Assembly: GCA_013203755.1 (NCBI GenBank) | Contig: JABMPI010000045.1 | Location: 1 to 6,871, forward strand | DNA: 6,871 bases | DNA from: Bacteroidota bacterium | GTDB taxonomy: Bacteria; Bacteroidota; Bacteroidia; Bacteroidales; Prolixibacteraceae | Reading direction: 5' to 3' | In this document: positions 1 through 5,702 of the stretch, one piece after another | How positions within the stretch are numbered: the first letter of the stretch is position 1 | Layout: every line of letters starts with the position of its first letter | Translations under genes and position numbers: made by a program | The notes under the pieces: generated by a model | Databases searched by the model: none | Told to the model about the DNA's origin: nothing | The model's input: only the letters and a program-made list of their open reading frames with translations

Positions 1-957
1 AATTTGTGCATCAACATAACTTACACAAGCAAAATAGGCATGTCTAACTTTTCTTGCATACTCATCAGAAACAGGCGCATCCAGCGAAGCCTTTTCTTCG
101 CCCAATAAATACTGATTAAACTCACCACTTCCGTGCAAACTGGCTTTACTCGAATTTTCAGGAATTGCGGCAAAGGGTGCAATGGGAAGTTCGTCTTCGT
201 TGTACATATCCCAATATTTTTTAGGCGCGGTAAACGGTAAATGAGGTTTAAAAAAACCAACTCCCAAAAAGAAAGGTTGTCCCTTTTCCTTTAATTCACC
301 CAACTTTTTTATGGCCAGGTTTGCTGTTAATCCATCAATGTATCCTTCATCGGGCACATCTGCCATTTCGTAGGGTTTTACTTGCTTCTGCAACGTATTT
401 CGGTTGGTGCCGTCAGCATAACCAAAAAAGGCATTGTGTCCACTACCCCACTTTTCATCGTCCAACAACATTTCATCCCAACTGTATGGCAATTCGAGTT
501 GAGTACTGGGTTCTTCCATATATCCGTACACATAACCATCCGGGTGATGGGTAATTTTACCAATTCCAACTGTGTAATAACCGTTTCGTTTTAGTTGATG
601 AATAAACGTTTCGGGTACTTCGCCTTCTGCTTGCACTGATATTGTTTCTGATGTAATCCCATTTTTTGTATGCGCAACAGAAGTTGGCAATTGCCCGGTA
701 AGCAAACAATGCCGCGATGCTCCGCAAGTAGGAACATTTACAAAATGGTTGGTAAACAGAAATCCCTGACTAGCCAGTTTATCCAGATTTGGCGATTTTA
801 TGTGTTCGTTTCCGTAACAGCCCAATTCGGTGCGAAGATCGTCGACACATATGAATAGGACGTTGGGTTTTTGAGGTGCTTCTTCCTGTTTGGTTGCACA
901 GGAACTCAGCAAAGCGAATAAATAGAAAATACCAACGAGAAATTTAAATTGGTTCAT
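1..957 (-). CDS. Lipoprotein sulfatase, iduronate-2-sulfatase-like, 3' end beyond window
   Basis: Exported type I (formylglycine) sulfatase that should hydrolyse sulfate esters, probably on a sulfated glycan. The 319 visible codons are open from ATG at 957 to the left edge, so the C-terminal part is missing; family members are usually 450-550 residues. A lipoprotein signal is visible: a hydrophobic segment at about residues 5-17, then lipobox LSSC with Cys20, so it is probably anchored in the periplasm or on the surface. PNVLFICVDDLR (31-42) supplies the metal-binding aspartates D39/D40. CGASR (78-82) is the sulfatase C-x-[PA]-x-R signature, with Cys78 the expected formylglycine. The stretches GIGKITHHPDG (131-141) and KPHLPF (237-242) resemble the iduronate-2-sulfatase subgroup (S1_7-like). 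Maturation needs a formylglycine-generating enzyme or anSME, not seen here. Substrate is inferred only. A -7 promoter match lies 22 bp upstream of the start. Confidence 0.93.
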   Translation of the reverse strand, partial: MNQFKFLVGIFYLFALLSSCATKQEEAPQKPNVLFICVDDLRTELGCYGNEHIKSPNLDKLASQGFLFTNHFVNVPTCGASRHCLLTGQLPTSVAHTKNGITSETISVQAEGEVPETFIHQLKRNGYYTVGIGKITHHPDGYVYGYMEEPSTQLELPYSWDEMLLDDEKWGSGHNAFFGYADGTNRNTLQKQVKPYEMADVPDEGYIDGLTANLAIKKLGELKEKGQPFFLGVGFFKPHLPFTAPKKYWDMYNEDELPIAPFAAIPENSSKASLHGSGEFNQYLLGEEKASLDAPVSDEYARKVRHAYFACVSYVDAQI

Positions 958-978
958 AATACTTTGGTTTTGGACACC

Positions 979-986
979 CAAAAATA
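979..986 (-). promoter_or_regulatory. Bacteroidota-type -7 promoter element for the sulfatase
   Basis: On the minus strand this reads TATTTTTG, a full match to the Bacteroides -7 consensus TAnnTTTG. It lies 22 bp before the sulfatase ATG, implying a short 5' leader of roughly 10-15 nt. No convincing -33 TTTG lies at the usual distance, so this is a motif match only. Confidence 0.4.
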
Positions 987-1076
987 GAAAATGAATAGAA
1001 TTAAAAGGAACTAATCGGGGATTTTATTTTTCTGAAATTGAATATTGTAAGGATTAATTACCCACCGTTTCGGAAA

Positions 1077-1157
1077 TGGCCCGGTCGAGCCGGGCCACTG
1101 TCCTCCACTGTCTCCCTCAATTGAGGGGGACAGTTGGTGTCAAGCAACTTCAGTTGC
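1077..1157. repeat. REP-like cluster of three hairpins
   Basis: Three consecutive inverted repeats in non-coding DNA. At 1077-1097, TGGCCCGG pairs with CCGGGCCA (8 bp, 5-nt loop). At 1108-1133 there is a nearly perfect 26-bp palindrome centred on AATT, with one G-T pair. At 1144-1157, GCAACT pairs with AGTTGC. The first is far more GC-rich than its surroundings. There is no T-run, so they are not plain intrinsic terminators. The arrangement resembles dispersed repetitive extragenic palindromes of Bacteroidota. I see no gene or transposase attached. Confidence 0.6.
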
Positions 1158-1242
1158 GCGATGTAAAGACAGGGGGTACTAAATTTCAATAGAATGACAA
1201 AAACACCGGCTCACACACGCTTGCTTACAAACAAAAGTGCGC

Positions 1243-1264
1243 TAACATTTTGTTTTAAATGTTA
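1243..1264. repeat. 8-bp hairpin at edge of the accessory segment
   Basis: TAACATTT (1243-1250) pairs perfectly with AAATGTTA (1257-1264) across a TGTTTT loop. It coincides with the stop codon of the possible minus-strand fragment (1262-1264). It could be a weak terminator or part of a cassette boundary. No strong U-tract follows on either strand. Confidence 0.4.
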
Positions 1265-1452
1265 TCTTATTAATTTTGAGAAGCATTTACGAAACCCGGT
1301 GAAACAGAGAAAGATTAGCGGCGCAAGAGTAACACCCCAGGATTTCAAATAAACAATACAACTAAAAAACAGGCAATTACCAATAACAGTAAAATAACAG
1401 GTATAAGCGAAATAACGACAATTGCGTTTAGCGATACGTTGCCGGTAATTGC
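1262..1452 (-). pseudogene. Possible decayed small membrane protein fragment
   Basis: On the minus strand, one frame reads a strongly hydrophobic run (ISLIPVILLLLVIACFLVV) and stops at 1345-1347. A second frame continues with SWGVTLAPLIFLCFTGFRKC and stops at 1262-1264. Joined by one frameshift near 1350-1380, these would form a plausible small membrane protein C-terminus. The right limit given is only where the left inverted repeat of the DUF262 cassette ends, and no credible start is visible. AT-rich antisense DNA often encodes hydrophobic residues by chance, so this may be nothing. Confidence 0.25.
1438..1452 (+). repeat. Left inverted repeat of the DUF262/HEPN cassette
   Basis: GTTGCCGGTA (1438-1447) plus TTGC (1449-1452) recurs in inverted orientation at 3098-3113 as GCAA..TACCGGCAAC. 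The 10-bp core is identical and the outer TTGC is shared with a 1-2 nt spacer. It lies 30 bp upstream of the DUF262 start codon. Part of it also pairs with GCAATTACC at 1373-1381 (partner GGTAATTGC, 1444-1452), so local folding is possible. Confidence 0.55.
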
Positions 1453-1482
1453 AAAGAAAACCACAGTATAAAATATAAAAAT

Positions 1483-2559
1483 ATGGAAAATATAGAATTG
1501 AAAAAAGAATTGGAATTTGAGAATGAAGAAATTGAACCAATTAGAGAATCGACAACTGGTGAACTTGCTAAAATAGTTTCATATAATATTGCAAATACAG
1601 TCGAAGTCCTCAAATTTAAAATAGACAATGAGGAGATTGATTTGCAACCTGAATTTCAACGTGACTTCGTTTGGGATATTAATAGGGCAAGTCTTTTTAT
1701 TGATTCACTTCTAATAGGTTTGCCAATTCCAAGTATATTTTTAGGAAAAAGCAAGGAAGACGAAACTTATAAAGTTATTGATGGTCAGCAAAGATTGAAA
1801 TCGGTTTATTTTTATATGAAAGGTAAATTTATTACAAATGGGCAAGAATTAATTTTTGGTCTCAGAAAGTTAGAAAACAGGGATTGGAATGGTAAAACGT
1901 ATGATGAATTAGATGAGAAATATAAAAGGAGGATTAGGAATGCTGTTCTTAACACGACAATAATTGAAGACATAGATTCAAATCCTAGACTAGTTCATGA
2001 TATCTTCCATAGACTAAATACCGGAGGAATGTCATTAACTGACCAAGAAGTAAGGAACTGTGTTTATAATGGTACTTTAAATAATAAATTAATTGATTTA
2101 AATAAAAATAAAGATTGGAGACAGTTATTAGGAAAAACATATCCTGACCGCAGATTAAGAGATGTAGAAATGGTGCTAAGATTTTACGCACTATTTGATT
2201 CACTTAATTCTTATAAACCTTCAATGCGTGAATTTCTTAGTAATTTTCAAGATAAGAACAAAAAAGTTGATATTGAAGAACGCTTATTTGAAGAAGTAGT
2301 AAAGATTTTAAATAGCAATATTGGAGTTCAGGCATTTCGTGTTATAAGTACAGTTAACAAATCTGTTTGTGATGCAGTTATGGTTAGTATTGCACAAATA
2401 ATCAAAGAAGGAAAAGACATCAAAGATTTGGAGAATAATCATAAGCGACTAGTTAAAGACGAAGAGTTCATCCGATATGTAACATCTGGTACTTCTGCAG
2501 AAACAAGTGTTAAAAATAGAATTACAATTGCAAGGAATTACTTTTTAGGTCTAAGATAA
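1483..2559 (+). CDS. DUF262 family protein (ParB/GmrSD N-terminal-like), no HNH domain
   Basis: 358-residue cytosolic protein of the DUF262 (COG1479) family. Known relatives include the N-terminal half of GmrSD type IV restriction enzymes and SspE-type phage-defence proteins, where this fold binds or hydrolyses nucleotide and gates a nuclease. Visible signatures: QPEFQRDFVW at 55-64; GLPIPSIFLG at 79-88; the hallmark DGQQR at 100-104; RNAVLNTTII at 152-161; and FHRLNTGGMSLTDQEVRN at 175-192. Residues about 195-358 are helical with no H-N-H nuclease pattern, so the DUF1524 effector of GmrSD is absent. The N-terminus is acidic (residues 1-20). Its stop overlaps the next start (TAATG), implying translational coupling with the HEPN protein, which may be the missing effector. 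Low GC and the flanking inverted repeats suggest horizontal transfer. Function as a defence protein is inferred. Confidence 0.9.
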   Translation: MENIELKKELEFENEEIEPIRESTTGELAKIVSYNIANTVEVLKFKIDNEEIDLQPEFQRDFVWDINRASLFIDSLLIGLPIPSIFLGKSKEDETYKVIDGQQRLKSVYFYMKGKFITNGQELIFGLRKLENRDWNGKTYDELDEKYKRRIRNAVLNTTIIEDIDSNPRLVHDIFHRLNTGGMSLTDQEVRNCVYNGTLNNKLIDLNKNKDWRQLLGKTYPDRRLRDVEMVLRFYALFDSLNSYKPSMREFLSNFQDKNKKVDIEERLFEEVVKILNSNIGVQAFRVISTVNKSVCDAVMVSIAQIIKEGKDIKDLENNHKRLVKDEEFIRYVTSGTSAETSVKNRITIARNYFLGLR

Positions 2560-3095
2560 TGGCATTTGAATCACCTGATATAGATACTTTTAAGTATAAT
2601 CTTGATTCAACTATTCAAGCAGTACAAAAACATAAACTTGAATCTCATTCAGCAATTAAGATTCAATCATTGTTAAATTTGACTGTTTATGTAATGGCAA
2701 CAAGATTTCTTGAAGGTTGCGTTAAACACATCGTCTATAATTGTAGTGTTATGCGCGGAGATAACCAAGCAACCCTTGCGACTTTAGAAGACCAACTTAA
2801 AGGTTTTAACAATCCAGAATTTAAGAATATCAAAGAATTATTTGAAGATAAATTAGGCTTTGATTTATTATTAGGAAAAGGAACAAAATATGAAGAAAGA
2901 GATATAACCTTTCTAAATGAAATTGTGAGAAATCGACATAAAAATGTGCATGCAAGTTCTGACTGTACAGAATGGTATAATCAAAATAAAAAGGATTTGT
3001 CAAATTATGAGCAGGAATATGAGGGATTGATAAAAATATTGGAATATCTTGATTCAATAACTTATGATACAGCAAGTGGTCAATTCACAGATTAA
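2559..3095 (+). CDS. Small HEPN-domain protein, MAE_28990-like, probable RNase partner of DUF262
   Basis: 178-residue soluble, helical protein. Residues 118-134 contain FLNEIVRNRHKNVHASS, in which R126-x4-H131 (or R124-x6-H131) fits the HEPN R-x(4-6)-H ribonuclease motif, and the stretch resembles the MAE_28990/RiboL-PSP HEPN groups. HEPN proteins with this motif are typically metal-independent RNases acting in toxin-antitoxin, CRISPR accessory or abortive-infection systems. The N-terminal half (about 35-65) has the long helix usual for the fold. Its ATG shares one base with the upstream stop, so it should be co-translated with DUF262. The stop lies 2 bp from the right inverted repeat, so the cassette is tightly trimmed. 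Family assignment is from motif and partner, not a profile search. It could instead be a non-catalytic HEPN antitoxin or adaptor. Confidence 0.75.
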   Translation: MAFESPDIDTFKYNLDSTIQAVQKHKLESHSAIKIQSLLNLTVYVMATRFLEGCVKHIVYNCSVMRGDNQATLATLEDQLKGFNNPEFKNIKELFEDKLGFDLLLGKGTKYEERDITFLNEIVRNRHKNVHASSDCTEWYNQNKKDLSNYEQEYEGLIKILEYLDSITYDTASGQFTD

Positions 3096-3097
3096 AA

Positions 3098-3113
3098 GCA
3101 ACATACCGGCAAC
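3098..3113 (-). repeat. Right inverted repeat of the DUF262/HEPN cassette
   Basis: GCAA (3098-3101), two bases, then TACCGGCAAC (3104-3113): the inverted counterpart of the copy at 1438-1452. It begins 2 bp after the HEPN stop codon and forms the outer left edge of the long palindrome that follows. Confidence 0.55.
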
Positions 3114-3295
3114 AAAGTGTCATATGTAATGCGGGTTTGAGCGGTTTTTGGGGCTGCGGCTCGTTGTTGCAACACCGCCAATTCGTCTTTGACGATTGAC
3201 GTAAAACATGAAATATTGAATAAACGAATTGGCTCGGTGCAAATAGGAAAAGTCAGTACTTCGAAATCCCGTATAGCACTTAGCCAAACCGTTAA
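3104..3295. repeat. ~190-nt imperfect palindrome, attC-like or Bacteroidota intergenic repeat
   Basis: The arms fold back in register. CCAATTCGT (3178-3186) pairs with ACGAATTGG (3224-3232), extended by TTGC (3167-3170) with GCAA (3239-3242). Further out, GCGGGTTT-GA near 3131 matches TC-AAATCCCG near 3261-3271, and AAGTG (3115-3119) matches CACTT (3277-3281). A small hairpin CGTC-TTT-GACG sits at 3184-3194. The sequence, and the nonsense peptides it gives on the minus strand, look familiar to me from many Bacteroidota intergenic regions, so I read it as a recurring element, not a gene. Its size and imperfect symmetry recall large integron attC sites, but no clear R'/R'' core sites or integrase are present. 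It could also end transcription of the upstream operon. Confidence 0.55.
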
Positions 3296-3324
3296 ATTCC
3301 AATAATAACCCAAAACAAATTACC

Positions 3325-3888
3325 ATGCCATCAGAAGAATTTTTAAATTTCATTAAACAGTCTGAAGAGAGGAAAGCATATTATAAAGCTTTATATGAAG
3401 GTTTTAGTAAAAAACTTCCGCCGGCATTAGCAGAAATTGTATTTAATTATCTGCCCGAATTAACTAAGCAAGGTAAAAACAAGGAACAGGCAGTACTCGA
3501 AATTGGAGAGAAATATATTCGCAATATATGGGAAGAGTACAATATGGTTTATTCGCTAAATATTAACGGAGGGCCTATGGCCAAACTTAATCCGGTTAAA
3601 AAACCAACAAGCAGGGAGGAAGCAGAAAAGAAGCGTTTAAAAGAGATAAAACAGTTTCCTGAACAATATCATAAGACTTACACCAAGATATTTTGGGAAC
3701 AGTACGAGGATAAATTGGCAAGAGAAGTGTTTGAATATAGCATATACGAAAAAATGAAGGAGGTATTTACCGAATTCTACATCGACGATATTATGGAATT
3801 TAACAGTGACTGTTTGCGCTCTTTCGACCGGGGACTTTATTTAATGTGTACCTGCAGTTTTACAGAAGACATTTATAAATTGCTTTAA
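3325..3888 (+). CDS. Hypothetical helical protein, 187 aa
   Basis: I do not recognise this protein. It is predicted soluble, with no signal peptide or membrane segment. It is rich in Lys, Glu and aromatic residues and probably all-helical: helices around residues 3-28, 33-50 and 54-75, a basic charged stretch at about 91-112 (KPTSREEAEKKRLKEIKQ), and a Tyr/Phe-rich C-terminal half (113-155). Cys163, Cys175 and Cys177 lie near the C-terminus without a recognisable metal-site pattern. The start at 3325 follows an A-rich leader without a Shine-Dalgarno sequence, usual for Bacteroidota. It begins 29 bp after the long palindrome and ends 7 bp before a REP-like hairpin, so it is boxed in by repeats on both sides and may be cassette cargo too. 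Codon use is less AT-extreme than the DUF262 pair. Confidence 0.75.
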   Translation: MPSEEFLNFIKQSEERKAYYKALYEGFSKKLPPALAEIVFNYLPELTKQGKNKEQAVLEIGEKYIRNIWEEYNMVYSLNINGGPMAKLNPVKKPTSREEAEKKRLKEIKQFPEQYHKTYTKIFWEQYEDKLAREVFEYSIYEKMKEVFTEFYIDDIMEFNSDCLRSFDRGLYLMCTCSFTEDIYKLL

Positions 3889-3895
3889 CCCGCGC

Positions 3896-3920
3896 TACCG
3901 CACGATTGCATCGTGTGGTA
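3896..3920 (+). repeat. REP-like hairpin, copy A of an inverted pair
   Basis: CCGCACGAT-TGC-ATCGTGTGG (3898-3918) with flanking TA/TA forms an 11-bp stem with one G-T pair and a 3-nt loop. Its reverse complement recurs with one loop change at 4014-4034. It starts 7 bp after the preceding stop codon but lacks a downstream T-run. Confidence 0.7.
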
Positions 3921-4013
3921 TAGATAAGTTATTTACTAAATAAATGAGTGCTAATTACAAATTCCATTATTCAGGCTAAGTTTATTTTTCAAGTTTATTG
4001 TAGTTAATTAAAA

Positions 4014-4034
4014 CCACACGATACAATCGTGCGG
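4014..4034 (-). repeat. REP-like hairpin, copy B of an inverted pair
   Basis: CCACACGAT-ACA-ATCGTGCGG is the reverse complement of copy A except for one loop base. The two enclose about 93 bp of AT-rich DNA with no ORF, a layout like a BIME (paired REP sequences mobilised in trans by a RAYT transposase) or a small MITE. No transposase is in the window. Confidence 0.7.
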
Positions 4035-4039
4035 CAGCG

Positions 4040-4062
4040 AGGTCGATTTGTAATCGGGGCCT
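4040..4062. repeat. Third REP-type hairpin next to copy B
   Basis: CGATT-TGT-AATCG (4044-4056), flanked by AGG and CCT, forms a stem-loop 5 bp from copy B. Same short-loop style, unrelated stem sequence. Confidence 0.5.
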
Positions 4063-4074
4063 AAAAATATCCAC

Positions 4075-4113
4075 AAAAAAAGGGGTAGCACCCATCTTTT
4101 ATACTCCCCTTTT
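4075..4113 (-). terminator. Intrinsic terminator of the DUF6261-like gene
   Basis: On the minus strand AAAAGGGG (4106-4113) pairs with CCCCTTTT (4078-4085), with a ~20-nt loop, and the stem runs into a 7-T tract (4075-4081). It lies 22 bp beyond the minus-strand stop codon. The A/T tracts on both sides could let it act weakly in the other direction. Confidence 0.7.
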
Positions 4114-4134
4114 ATCACATTTTTATTTATTGCC

Positions 4135-4848
4135 CTACTCCACCGGTTCCGGTTTTTTGAGGCGTTTTTTAACCTGCTCGTTGTTTTCGTTAATAATAAC
4201 GGCAACGGTACGGGCAAAGTCGCCATAAGCAGCTTGGTCTACAATTTCCATAGCGCGCAGGTAAACCACAATTTTACCGTTAATAATATCCAGCACTTCT
4301 TTTTTAATTGTGGTAGCATTTTCTTGTGTGCCTTCTTTGGCCTTTTCTTCTTCGTAGGCAATACGCGTACTTTCGAAATCGGTTTGTGCTGCTGTTAATT
4401 CAGCAATTATTTCTGCCAAACCAGAAAGTTTAGCAATATCGGCCTGAAGCTTTGTTTTCGCTAAATCGTCGAGCAAAGAAACAATAAGCGAAGATTCGGT
4501 GGCATAACTTTCGCCGGTAATGGCCAAACCATATTTATCGAATACTTTCTCTATTGCCCGGGCCGCAGCTTTAATTTCTGCATCGGGATGATGCAAAAGC
4601 CCCATTACCAGGTAATAAAGTGCACGTACTTTTTCGTCGCGTACTTCGTCTTTTTCTTCCAGGTCGCTTTCGGCTTTCGAACGGTTAATGGCAACCGTAA
4701 ACCGTGCGTTTTGTGTTTCGAGATTGGTAAACATGGTAGCCAGGTGCACATCGCCCGATAAAGCGGTATTTTTGTATGCACCAATCAGGCGCATAGCACC
4801 TGCATCTACTTCCGTAACCCGACTTGAGGTCATAAAATAATAAATCAT
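4135..4848 (-). CDS. DUF6261-like Bacteroidota protein, unknown function
   Basis: 237-residue soluble, mostly helical protein resembling the DUF6261 family, which I know mainly from Bacteroidota and which has no assigned function. Recognisable traits are the N-terminal SRVTEVDAGAMRLIGAYKN (9-27), the ALSGDVHLATMFTNL stretch (29-43), a middle segment with LHHPDAEIKAAARAIEKVFDKYG (85-107), and a coiled-coil-prone stretch at about 145-172. The tail (224-237) is basic then acidic, ending near KKPEPVE. There is no signal peptide or membrane segment. ATG at 4848 is used; an alternative is Met6 (4833). No Shine-Dalgarno is visible upstream. It is a single-gene unit: promoter-like motif about 80 bp upstream and its own terminator downstream. 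Paralogues of this family are often numerous within one genome. Confidence 0.85.
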   Translation of the reverse strand: MIYYFMTSSRVTEVDAGAMRLIGAYKNTALSGDVHLATMFTNLETQNARFTVAINRSKAESDLEEKDEVRDEKVRALYYLVMGLLHHPDAEIKAAARAIEKVFDKYGLAITGESYATESSLIVSLLDDLAKTKLQADIAKLSGLAEIIAELTAAQTDFESTRIAYEEEKAKEGTQENATTIKKEVLDIINGKIVVYLRAMEIVDQAAYGDFARTVAVIINENNEQVKKRLKKPEPVE

Positions 4849-4929
4849 TGTTTGGTAATTTAATGTTTAAGATGGATTAACCAAAGACTCTGTTTTGAGG
4901 AGAATTGGGTTTTTAACTATGTAAATTTA

Positions 4930-4957
4930 CAAAATATCAGATTTTATTCATAGCAAA
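4930..4957 (-). promoter_or_regulatory. Candidate promoter of the DUF6261-like gene
   Basis: On the minus strand TTTG (4957-4954) and TATTTTG (4936-4930) are spaced 17 bp, close to the Bacteroides -33 TTTG / -7 TAnnTTTG layout though one base short in the -7 box. The -7 box overlaps the perfect 10-bp palindrome GTAAATTTAC (4921-4930), a possible operator. The implied leader is about 75 nt. Confidence 0.3.
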
Positions 4958-4964
4958 TAATTAT

Positions 4965-4979
4965 GTTATAGGGCATAAC
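4965..4979. repeat. Short dyad GTTAT-AGGGC-ATAAC
   Basis: Five-base inverted arms around AGGGC, in the intergenic region upstream of both the DUF6261-like gene and the tandem repeats. It could be a regulator site; nothing more can be said. Confidence 0.25.
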
Positions 4980-4998
4980 ACAATTACAATCCTCCAAA

Positions 4999-5161
4999 TT
5001 TTATTTGGGCAACAAATGCCGTGGTGACATTGCCTCACTTTTCGTTTTTTCGACAAATGTCATGGTGGCATTGCTCCAATTTTCATTTTTTGGATGAATG
5101 TACTGGTTACATTACTCCACTTTTCATTTGGGCAGAGAACGTACTTGTTACATTGGATCAA
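4999..5161. repeat. Four degenerate 41-bp tandem repeats, each with a dyad
   Basis: Four consecutive units begin with TTTT(C/A)-rich sequence (starts at 4999, 5039, 5080, 5121) and contain a 17-nt dyad of the form AATG-N9-CATT at 5015, 5056, 5097 and 5138: exactly 41 bp apart each time (the last has AACG). A clear example is AATGTCATGGTGGCATT (5056-5072). Between units the arms change partly in step (one C-G pair becomes A-T), so pairing may be conserved. 41 is not a multiple of three, so this is not a coding repeat, and it is close to four helical turns, which would place all dyads on one DNA face. The units differ too much and lack spacers, so it is not CRISPR. Confidence 0.75.
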
Positions 5162-5283
5162 TTCAAATTTCCCAGGATTTACTTTTTTTAAATCACAAAT
5201 CAAACTATAAATACTATTGCTTTCCTAAAGTATTTTGTCATATCACATGAATTATCTTTTTTCTACAGCTCAAAAAAGCAAAC

Positions 5284-5362
5284 AAAAAAAGCCACCGCTG
5301 ACAAGAAAACACATTAAAACATACCAAGTATCTACGAATACCAATGCCCGTGAAGCAGTGGC
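5284..5362 (-). terminator. Terminator-like structure on the minus strand
   Basis: Minus-strand GCCACTGCT (5362-5354) can pair with AGCGGTGGC (5299-5291; 9 bp, one T-G pair), followed directly by seven T (5290-5284). The ~54-nt loop is unusually long for an intrinsic terminator, so function is uncertain. It would end a minus-strand transcript coming from the hairpin-rich segment. Confidence 0.35.
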
Positions 5363-5513
5363 CTAAAAAGGTCTGGCTTAGTATTCAAAATGACGACTCT
5401 TTGCGATGGAACAGGTAAGCAGTGCTGTTTGAAAAGGAGGGACGACGAGGAGTTTGCATTGCAGGCCAATTCCGAAACAGGGTGTGAATAAGCACGATTT
5501 ACCCCCAGACCCC

Positions 5514-5540
5514 AATAAAAGTTCACAACAAACTTTTATT
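5514..5540. repeat. 10-bp AT-rich hairpin
   Basis: AATAAAAGTT (5514-5523) pairs perfectly with AACTTTTATT (5531-5540) across CACAACA. On the plus strand it is followed by TTAGG, so any terminator activity would be weak. Confidence 0.45.
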
Positions 5541-5702
5541 TTAGGACATATAATTGTTAAGTTTGAAATCCGGTGACACAAGAAAAGATCTACAGCGTCA
5601 GACACCTACCTCAGTATTTCAGCGAAGTTCAATAAATTAGTGTCCATAAAGTCGACAATTTTTCAATCTATTTTAGCCTGGAATTTTCTCCGGAATGAAG
5701 CT

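Noticed and set aside
321..858. Plus-strand ORFs opposite the sulfatase
   Set aside because: They are antisense to a clearly conserved sulfatase with full motifs, and their own sequences have no recognisable domain.
1985..2203. 72-codon ORF antisense to the DUF262 gene
   Set aside because: It lies wholly inside the DUF262 coding region opposite its conserved FHRLN motif; AT-rich antisense shadow.
3104..3295. Bona fide integron attC site
   Set aside because: No clear RYYYAAC/GTTRRRY core pair at both ends and no integrase in the window; only GTTAAAT at 3291-3297 fits one core. Kept as attC-like only.
3092..3353. Two minus-strand ORFs of 73 and 77 codons across the long palindrome
   Set aside because: They lie inside a palindromic repeat, overlap each other in different frames, and one runs into the 3325 gene. 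Such ORFs recur wherever this repeat occurs, so I treat them as spurious.
4008..4226. 72-codon minus-strand ORF overlapping the DUF6261-like gene
   Set aside because: It shares DNA with the C-terminus of the DUF6261-like gene in another frame and extends through the terminator and REP hairpins.
4999..5161. CRISPR array
   Set aside because: Units are contiguous, diverged and have no unique spacers between identical repeats; no cas gene is nearby.
5332..5605. Minus-strand ORFs of 64 and 75 codons
   Set aside because: They overlap in different frames, lack family-like motifs, and sit in the hairpin-rich non-coding segment. A decayed transposase is possible but cannot be shown.
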